Below, piece by piece: positions 16,642 to 23,986 of a stretch of 64,000 nt of DNA; within the stretch, counting starts at the first letter, position 1, and each line of letters starts with the position of its first letter. The notes under the pieces are model-generated. The model ran no database searches, was not told where the DNA came from, and saw only the letters and a list, made by a program, of their open reading frames with translations. This stretch comes from an uncultured Schlesneria sp. (GTDB lineage Bacteria; Planctomycetota; Planctomycetia; Planctomycetales; Planctomycetaceae). A program made the position numbers and the translations under genes. The stretch lies in contig CAILLA010000109.1 in the NCBI GenBank assembly GCA_903834925.1, forward strand, positions 1 to 64,000. Direction: 5' to 3'.

Positions 16642-17601
16642 ATGGCTCTCATCACTTGCCCGGCCTGCAGCCATCATCCAGTTTCTGACCAGGCTGATGC
16701 GTGTCCGAAGTGTGGACACCCGATTGCTGCCGCCATCTCGTCTGGCAAAAGTGCGAACATCCAAGCTGATATGGAAGAAGAATCTCGAAGTGCAAGTCCG
16801 ACACCCAAAGCACCAGCTCCACAGTTAGACGTTCAACAAATCATTGCCGAATTACTAAAGCTATCGCAACCAAACAAGTATATTCGCTCCATATATTGCA
16901 CGCTCTTAGGACACAGTCAGAGCGGGTACTGGACAGAGCTCGCAGCCCGTGGCGATGTCGATGCGAAGTTTCTTCTAGCCGTTACCGCCCAAGACGAAAA
17001 CAGCACTGAAACCGATCGTCTGATGCCGCTAGCACTTCAAGGTCACACCCTTTCGATGTGGCAAGTTGGATACGAACTGGCCAAGGAGTATTCGCTTCCG
17101 TCCTACCCTCGGGGAATCGAAATGCTAAAGAAAGCGGCACAAAGCGGCAATAAGGCAGCCATGTGCGATTACGCAATGTGCTTGGACTGCGCCCCAGAGG
17201 ACGAGCGCACTTACGACCGATTGAAGCAACAGAGAGATCAGATTTACGAATCACTGGCCCGCGAGGGATTCCCTCCTGCGATGGCACGCGTTGGTACGTT
17301 CATGGTGGAATTCCAACCATATGGTCTCCCTGAGCACAAAAAAGCTCGAATGATTCGGGATGGCATGCAGCTACTGATGAAGGCTGCCGAGGCAGGTAAC
17401 ATGCAGGCCGCCGACGAATTGGAGTCCCAATACAGAAGGGGCGGAAATGTTACGATGAGTGGCGTGGAGGCAAAGTTCTGGAAAGATCGCGCCCGCGAGT
17501 TGTCCGACCAAATTTGTAATTGCCCTGCGAATGCCTACGGAATCAAGAGCCTGTTGGACTCAGGTTGGATAACAGAAGGCGGTGCCACATTGATTTATTG
17601 A
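16642..17601 (+). CDS. Zinc-ribbon protein with Sel1-like repeats
   Basis: A 319-residue protein with AAGGAG nine bases before the ATG. Residues 1-30 are the shared zinc ribbon (CPACSHHPVSDQADACPKCGHPI in its two halves). After a Pro/Ser linker, residues about 100-290 carry Sel1/TPR-like alpha repeats: 'GHTLSMWQVGYELAKEYSLPSYPRGIEMLKKAAQSGNKAAM', then 'GFPPAMARVGTFM' and 'LLMKAAEAGNMQAADELE', each showing the A-x-x-x-G-x-x-x-A spacing. Sel1 repeats hold protein partners together. It follows the Hsp70-like gene by 35 bp in the same direction and is the likely last gene of this operon. Confidence 0.75.
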   Translation: MALITCPACSHHPVSDQADACPKCGHPIAAAISSGKSANIQADMEEESRSASPTPKAPAPQLDVQQIIAELLKLSQPNKYIRSIYCTLLGHSQSGYWTELAARGDVDAKFLLAVTAQDENSTETDRLMPLALQGHTLSMWQVGYELAKEYSLPSYPRGIEMLKKAAQSGNKAAMCDYAMCLDCAPEDERTYDRLKQQRDQIYESLAREGFPPAMARVGTFMVEFQPYGLPEHKKARMIRDGMQLLMKAAEAGNMQAADELESQYRRGGNVTMSGVEAKFWKDRARELSDQICNCPANAYGIKSLLDSGWITEGGATLIY

Positions 17602-17939
17602 CATGTTGAAAACGCTGGATGGCACCATTCCCACCTTAAGTCCAAAAATCCAATAGGCAAAAACGTGTTTATTCTGAGAAAGTTGGCGCATCGAGCAGGT
17701 TGATCCAGGTGCCACATCGGTCAGTTGAACGAACGGAGACTAGCAATGGAGCCCGACAAGAGGGACGTCGAAATCAATGGAAGCAAAAAATAGTCCTGTT
17801 TTTAAGGTAGATCAACAAACTTCGCTCATGAGTCTTACAAAACTCGAAGTTGTCGGAGGCGTTGATTGCCGAAATCTCCGAGCAAGCAATCGAAATTGCC
17901 CGCTTGGAATGAATTGCGAGTTTTGTTGACCAATCACAA
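17602..17939. other. Intergenic region, nothing recognised
   Basis: About 340 bp between the Sel1-repeat gene and the DUF4126 gene. Short frames here have no family match and poor composition. It probably holds the terminator of the GTPase operon and the promoter of the next gene, but no clear hairpin was identified. Confidence 0.35.
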
Positions 17940-18533
17940 ATGTTGTGGCAAATCATGGAAACACTCCTGAGTCTCTGCGTCGGGGTCGGGCTTAGTGCCG
18001 CGTGTGGCTTTCGAGTGTTTGTGCCGCTGCTGCTGATGAGCATTGCAGCCAACTCGGGACATTTGGCTCTTGCAACTGGGTTTGAATGGATTGGGTCGTT
18101 TCCTGCACTACTTGCATTTGCCGTCGCCTCGGTCGTCGAAATCGCTGGATTTTTTGTGCCTTGGATAGATCACCTACTGGACGTGGCCGCTACTCCTGCG
18201 GCAATTGTTGCGGGGATTGTGGTCACCGCCTCAATCATTTCGGATGTCAGCCCGTTTCTTCGTTGGTCACTTGCAGTAATCGCAGGAGGAGGCGCTGCGG
18301 GAATCGTTCAAGCATCTACTGTTACCCTGCGAGGGGCTTCGCTCGTTAGCACCGGAGGATTCGGCAACCCATTGATTTCTGCAGCGGAGCTAGTCGGCTC
18401 GGTCCTGGCTTCGGTGATGGCAATCGTCGTCCCCGTTCTGGCGATTGTGACAATGATTGCCGCAGTATTGTTGATGATGGTCACAACATTACGATTTCGG
18501 GAAAAGTCGACAAGAATTGCCGCCGAACATTAA
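17940..18533 (+). CDS. DUF4126-type membrane protein
   Basis: A 197-residue, strongly hydrophobic protein with about five transmembrane segments. It matches the DUF4126 layout: an N-terminal GVGLSAACGFRVFVPLLLMS motif, an internal APWIDHLLD-like loop (VPWIDHLLDVAATPAA) and Gly/Ala-rich helices after it. Members are widespread in bacteria and of unknown biochemical role. A second ATG at 17955 (METLLSL) would also give a complete domain. Its link to the neighbours is unclear; it lies between the GTPase operon and the primase and is transcribed toward the primase gene's 3' end. Confidence 0.75.
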   Translation: MLWQIMETLLSLCVGVGLSAACGFRVFVPLLLMSIAANSGHLALATGFEWIGSFPALLAFAVASVVEIAGFFVPWIDHLLDVAATPAAIVAGIVVTASIISDVSPFLRWSLAVIAGGGAAGIVQASTVTLRGASLVSTGGFGNPLISAAELVGSVLASVMAIVVPVLAIVTMIAAVLLMMVTTLRFREKSTRIAAEH

Positions 18534-18601
18534 TGGCTACGTTGCTAACTACACGAGCCGCCCAGCGCGCGCTGATTTGACGCACAGAAGCAGGAGAGAT
18601 G

Positions 18602-19807
18602 TTATCCGCCGGCAGGTGTCGTGCGTGTGATCGCCGGATCGATCGTTTGTTCCCATTCTTCGTGGGTGATATTTTCCGGTTGTCGTCCACTTACCGCACC
18701 GCCATTCATGGCTTGAGTCCATCCAAGGCGCACGTCGAGCCCTCGCTGTAACAATTGCCACGCTGCTTCTTTTGCCCCTTCGTCACCCGCCTCGTCGGCA
18801 TCGAACAGAAGGGCGACCTTACCGTCTGTGAGACGCCTTGCGAAACGTTCGACTTTCTCGATTTGTCCTTCGGTGATTTTGTTGGACATGATGCCGACTG
18901 CTGGGATTCCGATCCGATCGAGGCCGATCACGTCGTTGAAGCCTTCGACGACGATGATTCCGTAGCGAGCGATCAGTTCGCGATAGCCTGGCTCTTGCAA
19001 GCGGCTGGCTTGCTGGCCGAAGAGTTCCAAGCCGCGATGAAAGTCGACGGGGAAGCGATGCTTGGCGGGCTTTTTTTCTTTTGCTCGTGCTTCGGGAGGA
19101 AGCTGATTGAACGTGATTTCTTTCATTTCGAATTGGGGATCTCGGGCGACCCAGGCGAGAAGTTGGCCGTCTTCTGCGAGGATCGGATACAGCAGCTGGC
19201 CCCGGAGGGACCAGCCGCGTTTATCTCCGCCACCGTCTTGAGGCAGGACACCGACTCTCCATTTTTGCATCGATGCGAGAGAAAGAGAGGGATGGCGTCT
19301 CACGTACATGGCGGCGGCGGGTGGCATTGAGGCGACGTCGGTGACGAACTTTTCGTCGAGTGTCACCAGCTCGCGAGCCTTCTCGTTTTCATTTTCTGCG
19401 AGTGGGATATTGCGGAGCGGTTTCGCAGGAACTTCGGCGGGTGTCGCAGTGGAACGGGGAGCGGATTGCGATGGCGGAGGAGTGGTCGTTCCGGCGAGAA
19501 CATCGCGGACTCGCTTGAACTCCGCTCCTTTCAGTTTCCCTCCTGGGGGGAGGTTGTTGGTCAGCCAGCCGTGCATCAATGTCAACAGATTTCCGCGTAC
19601 CTGGCAGCCGTAGGCGTGGCAACAGAAAACTTTCTGCGGGTTGTTCGTATCAACGGAAATTTCTCTCTTGCCGAGATGATCCCCATGACATCCGAAAGGA
19701 CAGTCAAGGCGAACTTGCCGACCCGTACTCGAGGCGTCGATCGAGACGTCGCACTTGCTGGCAGCCTCCGACAGCGTTATCTGCGATTGAAGGTCATCGA
19801 CGCTCAT
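18602..19807 (-). CDS. DnaG-like plasmid primase
   Basis: A 401-residue protein from the ATG at 19807; the longer upstream frame is an overlap with the divergent gene. The N-terminus has a CHC2-like zinc site (C36, C40/H41, C62, C63/H64, C68) that binds template DNA. Residues about 255-340 are a TOPRIM domain: VVEGFNDVIGLDRIGIPAVG (E in the first motif) and LLFDADEAGDEGA (the D-x-D motif). This is the plan of short phage/plasmid primases that make RNA primers on single-stranded DNA. The C-terminal tail is short and Pro/Thr-rich, with no helicase domain. It is divergent from the replication-relaxation gene, consistent with transfer or replication initiation. Confidence 0.8.
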   Translation of the reverse strand: MSVDDLQSQITLSEAASKCDVSIDASSTGRQVRLDCPFGCHGDHLGKREISVDTNNPQKVFCCHAYGCQVRGNLLTLMHGWLTNNLPPGGKLKGAEFKRVRDVLAGTTTPPPSQSAPRSTATPAEVPAKPLRNIPLAENENEKARELVTLDEKFVTDVASMPPAAAMYVRRHPSLSLASMQKWRVGVLPQDGGGDKRGWSLRGQLLYPILAEDGQLLAWVARDPQFEMKEITFNQLPPEARAKEKKPAKHRFPVDFHRGLELFGQQASRLQEPGYRELIARYGIIVVEGFNDVIGLDRIGIPAVGIMSNKITEGQIEKVERFARRLTDGKVALLFDADEAGDEGAKEAAWQLLQRGLDVRLGWTQAMNGGAVSGRQPENITHEEWEQTIDPAITRTTPAGG

Positions 19808-19882
19808 GTAGCCAGGCTGATTCACGGGTAGTGGGGGAGTGGCAACGAATGCTACGCTGGGAAAAACTTCGTTGCAAATACC

Positions 19883-20791
19883 GTGGCACATCCCGTCACC
19901 ATTTCTGCGCGCGACCGGTCGCTGCTCAAGTTGCTCAGCTGGACCCCTGCCACAACCGCCCTGTTGCTCAGGGCGAGCGTTGCGTTCGATGACGGTCCAT
20001 TCCTCGACGAGCGGCGTCTGCGCGAACGATTGCAGACTCTGTTCAAGAGCGGTTTCATTCGCGTGTGGTCTTCCGCTCATCCGGGAGGCGGACTCCAGAA
20101 CTATTACAAACTCACCCCTGCCGGGTTTCAGGCGATCCACGGACCGGACTTGCCGTTGCCGCCACGTACATTTTTCGCGGAAATCTCGCCTTCGCTGTTC
20201 CAGCACACGATGCGACTGGCGAATGTCATCGTCGAGACCGTCCACGCCTGTCATGCCGGACGGATCACCATCGACCGCTTCTATCGTGAGAATGAACTCA
20301 CCTTCACGTCAGGATCGGAACAGGTGCAGCCCGATTCCTTCGTCCGTTTTGTCCACGGTGGTCGGCCTTTTCACGTCGCGTTTGAACTCGATCAGAGCAC
20401 CGAGTCGCTCGACACGAATGCCGCGAACAGCATCCGCACCAAACTGCGGGTCTACCAGTCGTACCAGGACACATTGCTCGACGGATGGCTGTCCAGCGGC
20501 AAGACGTGGGAACGACCCCGTTTCCGCGTCGCGTTTCTCACACGCACGATCGAGCGGGCATACCACATCCTGTCGCTCGCAAACCGCATCGCGATCAACA
20601 AGAACCGCCGCCTTGTTTACGCCGCGACACACGACAGCTACGTCGGTGATGCCGATCCGATCCGCACTCCACTCTTTCTGGATCATCATGGCGGCTGGCA
20701 GGCTCTGGTGGACCTGCATCCGACGGCTGGCTTCGTTCGGTCGCCGGTTCGAATCCCGCAAGACGTGGAGCAGGTGTTCCCATTCTGCTAG
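19883..20791 (+). CDS. Replication-relaxation family protein
   Basis: A 302-residue protein starting at a GTG. Residues about 10-80 form a winged helix (RDRSLLKLLSWTPATTALLL ... RRLRERLQTLFKSGFIR), then a region with an endonuclease-like beta core: FYRENELTF, QPDSFVRF ... FHVAFELDQSTES, in which D and E residues are placed as in the replication-relaxation family (PF13814). Such proteins are found on plasmids and conjugative elements and are required for origin relaxation. It is read divergently from the primase gene, and the 75-bp spacer must contain both promoters. Family assignment is moderately secure, biochemical role is inferred. Confidence 0.7.
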   Translation: MAHPVTISARDRSLLKLLSWTPATTALLLRASVAFDDGPFLDERRLRERLQTLFKSGFIRVWSSAHPGGGLQNYYKLTPAGFQAIHGPDLPLPPRTFFAEISPSLFQHTMRLANVIVETVHACHAGRITIDRFYRENELTFTSGSEQVQPDSFVRFVHGGRPFHVAFELDQSTESLDTNAANSIRTKLRVYQSYQDTLLDGWLSSGKTWERPRFRVAFLTRTIERAYHILSLANRIAINKNRRLVYAATHDSYVGDADPIRTPLFLDHHGGWQALVDLHPTAGFVRSPVRIPQDVEQVFPFC

Positions 20792-21112
20792 GGTGGCGAA
20801 CGCCAGGTACGATCGCCGGGTCGGTACGGCCATTCACCCGAGCCCCTCCACTGATGAAGTCGAGGAACGGCACCCGAGTGATGCGAGACACGGCGCACCG
20901 CCTCGCGAGATCCACGCACATCGGACGAGGCGGTTTTGCGTGCGTCAAAACCCTCGGCCACTGGCCTTGGAGATCCGCTACTCCACGAATACGTGAGATC
21001 GCACGGTTCCTTCTGTCAGAGCAATTCTGCTTTCGCAGGCGTATTTTCTTTCGCCCGATTCTCAGGCATTCTCGGCTCGGTCTGAGATTCATTCACACGA
21101 CAGGAGAATGCC
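20792..21112. other. Intergenic region upstream of small-ORF cluster
   Basis: About 320 bp without a convincing gene. It holds a short inverted repeat, GGTTTTG at 20932-20938 and CAAAACC at 20946-20952. The promoter of the small-ORF/coupling-protein transcript probably lies near its end, before an AGGAG at about 21101-21105. Confidence 0.35.
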
Positions 21113-21247
21113 ATGCCGAACGTCCAATGTTTCTGGGATCTCGAACGGTTCGAGATCATTCGCTCATCAGGGAGCGTCACCGGCGGAGACCGCAACCGTC
21201 ACCGCACAACCCACAGAATCAGATCAGAAGAAAGGAGAATACCATGA
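21113..21247 (+). CDS. Small ORF, 44 residues, translationally coupled
   Basis: A short frame with a good AGGAG six bases before the ATG. Its stop (TGA at 21245-21247) overlaps the ATG of the next gene at 21244, the ATGA coupling arrangement. The product starts MPNVQCFWDLERFEII and becomes Arg/His-rich. It contains a perfect 21-bp DNA palindrome (21137-21157), so this part may have a regulatory role rather than, or as well as, coding. No family known. Confidence 0.4.
   Translation: MPNVQCFWDLERFEIIRSSGSVTGGDRNRHRTTHRIRSEERRIP
21137..21157. promoter_or_regulatory. Perfect 10-bp-arm palindrome, possible operator
   Basis: The left arm GATCTCGAAC and right arm GTTCGAGATC are perfectly complementary around a single central G. 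One-base spacing disfavours an RNA hairpin and favours a binding site for a dimeric protein. It lies inside the 44-codon ORF, about 100 bp before the two downstream small genes. Confidence 0.45.
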
Positions 21248-21429
21248 AAGATCTCGCGGAAATGCTGAAGTGTGGTTGCCACTTCTGCAAAAAACTACTG
21301 ACGCCCGAAACAGCCAAGTGCGGAACGGTTTCCTACCGACTGGTCGGCTCGGACGTGTGGTCGGAGCCTCACGCAATTGTCTGCTGCGACGAGTGTTTCA
21401 AGCGAGAAAAAGAAAGGGTGAAGCCATGA
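21244..21429 (+). CDS. Small cysteine-rich zinc-binding protein
   Basis: A 61-residue protein with AAAGGAG six bases before its ATG. Six cysteines are arranged as C-x-C-x2-C ... C ... C-C-x2-C (CGCHFC, KCGTV, VCCDEC), a probable small zinc site. The start lies within the overlap of the previous ORF and its stop overlaps the next start (ATGA), so all three small ORFs are coupled. Function unknown; small zinc proteins of this type are common on mobile elements. Confidence 0.6.
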   Translation: MKDLAEMLKCGCHFCKKLLTPETAKCGTVSYRLVGSDVWSEPHAIVCCDECFKREKERVKP

Positions 21430-21629
21430 AATACCGCCTCGCCTGTATCTACTGTGATCGCGAAGACTTCGATGGTGTTTCCAAACTTCCGAACGATTGG
21501 ACATTTGTTGAGCGGCATCAAACACACCGTCAGTCCACAAGGCCGTACGATGATCCGTCAAAAGCGCCGCCGGAATTTGTGGTCTTCAATTGGTTCACGC
21601 ATCTCGGGATCTGCCCAAAATGTCAGTAG
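21426..21629 (+). CDS. Small cysteine-containing protein
   Basis: A 67-residue protein whose ATG overlaps the upstream stop. It has CxxC pairs at both ends (ACIYCD near residue 7 and GICPKCQ at the C-terminus) that could bind one zinc, and a Trp/Arg/His-rich middle. The final CPKC is right before the stop. A strong terminator follows 10 bp downstream. Unknown family; third member of a coupled small-gene set. Confidence 0.6.
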   Translation: MKYRLACIYCDREDFDGVSKLPNDWTFVERHQTHRQSTRPYDDPSKAPPEFVVFNWFTHLGICPKCQ

Positions 21630-21639
21630 CTTCAGACCG

Positions 21640-21666
21640 CCCCCAGCAATCACGCTGGGGGATTTT
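21640..21666 (+). terminator. Rho-independent terminator
   Basis: Stem CCCCCAGC (21640-21647) pairs with GCTGGGGG (21654-21661) around AATCAC, followed by ATTTT. It lies ten bases after the small-gene set and before the coupling-protein gene, so the latter must have its own promoter or depend on readthrough. Confidence 0.75.
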
Positions 21667-21709
21667 CAGATTCCATGCCACGCGGGCTTCACGCTGGTAG
21701 ACTCGTTGT

Positions 21710-23986
21710 GTGCGACTGTTGCTCTCAGTGCCGGCCACAAATGATCGCGGCCCGAAATTCATGGAGAAGGCACTGGCCGCGATCCATCAAGCCCTTCCGG
21801 TCGGAGAGATCGTCGATTTCGAGTACGGCGATCACGAGGGTCGTATCGGACTGTTTCTCAGTTTCCCGTCCAGTCTGGAACAAATCGTCACGTCACCGGT
21901 TGTCTCCAATTATCCGCAATGCGTGCTGACATCCGTCGCTGACCCAACACTGCCGCAAGATTGGCGAACGTGGACAGCGGCAGTTGAACTCACCCCAGAT
22001 CTTTATCCCATTCTGCGGCATGCCCAGTTTGAGGATCTGGCGAACCGATCGTTCGCCGATCCCATCGACGGGCTGTTGCGATCCGCGACCGCCGCCGAGA
22101 CCTTTCGCTGTTCGATCAAACTTTCGATTGGCCGCACGTCGCATCGGCGGACGCACCGGTTTATCAAGGCTCTCCGTCATCTCAACGGATCGTTCCTGAG
22201 CACCCACCATCGACTCGCACACTGGTATGCGACTCACACCACCGCTCATCGCACGTGGCCCCTTGCATGGTTTCTGGGAACGCTTCTGGGAGGTCATGGA
22301 GAGTTGTCGCGACACCATGTTCTGGAAACATCCACGAGTCGTTTGCACGAGCGGGAGGAAGATCTTCAGGCAGCGAGTGACAAGCTTTCAGGCCATCTCT
22401 TCGACTGCATGATTACCCTGAGTGTTTCCGGCCCTGCGGCCGTTCGCGACTTGGCAGTGGAGCGGCTCCACGTCATGGCCGGTGCCTTCGGAGCCTTTTC
22501 ACGATCGCGTCTGGCGACATTTCATTCGCATTTCATTCCAGAGGGTCGCGATACCCGATCGTCCAATCAAAAATGTTTACTCTCCCACGAAGAGTTGGCG
22601 ACGCTCTTTCATCCGCCGACACTTTCCGTCCAGGCAGAGCGGATGCAGATGACGGAGTTCACCGAACTGGAACCGCCAGCACGCTTAGATGCAGGAAATT
22701 CCCCTCATTCCATCCCGCTCGGTCGCGTGCGATTCCGAGGCGATACACGGCTTGTCGGCATCGACCAGGAAGCCAGGAGACGCCACCTTTATATCGTCGG
22801 GGCGACCGGAACCGGCAAATCGACGTTGCTGACGAATCTCATCCATGCGGACATGCAGGCAGGGAGGGGACTCACGGTATTCGACGTTCACGGCGATTTG
22901 GCGGACGCCGTCATCAACCTGGTGCCAACGCAACGAACCAACGATGTCATTGTGTTCGACGCCGCCAGTGACCATGTCGTTCCCTTCAATCCGCTCGCGT
23001 GTTCTGATCCCAAGCGAATCGACCTGGTCGCATCGGGTGTCGTTTCGGCCTTTCGAAAACTCTTCGATTCCTGGGGACCGAGGTTGGAAAACCTTCTCCG
23101 ATACGCCGTGTTCGCAACCGTCGAACAGAACGGCACACTTCTCGAACTAATGGGACTCCTCACCGACGAAGTCATCAGGGAGCGAATGGTCGCCAAAATT
23201 CGGGACGATGTCGTCCGCTCGTTCTGGATCAATGAGTTCGCAGGCTGGAATAATCAGTACCGCACTGAAGCAGTCTCGTCCGTTACGAACAAGATCATGC
23301 CCTTTCTCACAAACCGGCACTTGCGAGCGATCACGACAGGAAAATCGAAGGCATCACTCGATTTCCGCGAAGTGATGGATCGACAACAGATCCTCGTCAT
23401 CAATATCAGTCGCGGTCGCCTCGGCCAGGACAATGCCACGCTACTCGGCAGTCTGTTGCTCACCAGTTTGGAACAAGCCGCCCTGTCACGTGCTGACATC
23501 CCGGAAGAAGAGCGATCCGATCACGCACTGTACTTAGATGAATTCCAAACGCTGACGACACCATCCACCGCGATCATGCTTTCAGAATCAAGAAAATACC
23601 GGCTGTCGCTGACCTTGAGTCATCAGCTCACACACCAACTCGACGAAGACACCTGGCATTCCGTCGTCGGCAATTGCGGCACGCTCGTTTCGTTCCGCGT
23701 CGGCACCGAAGACGCCCTTCGACTCGCCCCAGCGTTCAGCAAATTCCCCGGTCAGTTGAGGCCAGAGGATCTGACAAACCTCCCGAAATACACCGCATAC
23801 GCCCGTCTGCTGATCGACGGTTCGCCCAGCAATCCGTTTTCCATCAGCACGCTCCCCCCGCCAGTGGTAGAAGGCGACCGCGGTCAAATTGTGCGCCGCA
23901 CGTCACAACGACGGATGGCCAGCGCGGTGCTTTCGACTCATCATTCGGGCGATGCTGGTGTGCCCAGAAACTCGTTGAGTCTTTGA
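21710..23986 (+). CDS. TraD/VirD4-like conjugative coupling ATPase
   Basis: A 758-residue protein, GTG start. Residues 1-340 form a beta/alpha N-terminal part; then Walker A VGATGTGKSTLL at about 362-373, VFDVHGDLADAV after it, Walker B/DEF at 'HALYLDEFQTL' near residue 605, and the 'RKYRLSLTLSHQLTHQL' arginine-finger/sensor motif. This is the HerA/VirD4 type of type IV secretion coupling proteins that pump DNA. No N-terminal transmembrane helices are clear, unlike classical VirD4, so it may be a soluble coupling or mobilization ATPase. Its 3' end overlaps the converging DUF262 gene by 46 bp. It marks the element as transfer-competent or derived from such. Confidence 0.8.
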   Translation: MRLLLSVPATNDRGPKFMEKALAAIHQALPVGEIVDFEYGDHEGRIGLFLSFPSSLEQIVTSPVVSNYPQCVLTSVADPTLPQDWRTWTAAVELTPDLYPILRHAQFEDLANRSFADPIDGLLRSATAAETFRCSIKLSIGRTSHRRTHRFIKALRHLNGSFLSTHHRLAHWYATHTTAHRTWPLAWFLGTLLGGHGELSRHHVLETSTSRLHEREEDLQAASDKLSGHLFDCMITLSVSGPAAVRDLAVERLHVMAGAFGAFSRSRLATFHSHFIPEGRDTRSSNQKCLLSHEELATLFHPPTLSVQAERMQMTEFTELEPPARLDAGNSPHSIPLGRVRFRGDTRLVGIDQEARRRHLYIVGATGTGKSTLLTNLIHADMQAGRGLTVFDVHGDLADAVINLVPTQRTNDVIVFDAASDHVVPFNPLACSDPKRIDLVASGVVSAFRKLFDSWGPRLENLLRYAVFATVEQNGTLLELMGLLTDEVIRERMVAKIRDDVVRSFWINEFAGWNNQYRTEAVSSVTNKIMPFLTNRHLRAITTGKSKASLDFREVMDRQQILVINISRGRLGQDNATLLGSLLLTSLEQAALSRADIPEEERSDHALYLDEFQTLTTPSTAIMLSESRKYRLSLTLSHQLTHQLDEDTWHSVVGNCGTLVSFRVGTEDALRLAPAFSKFPGQLRPEDLTNLPKYTAYARLLIDGSPSNPFSISTLPPPVVEGDRGQIVRRTSQRRMASAVLSTHHSGDAGVPRNSLSL

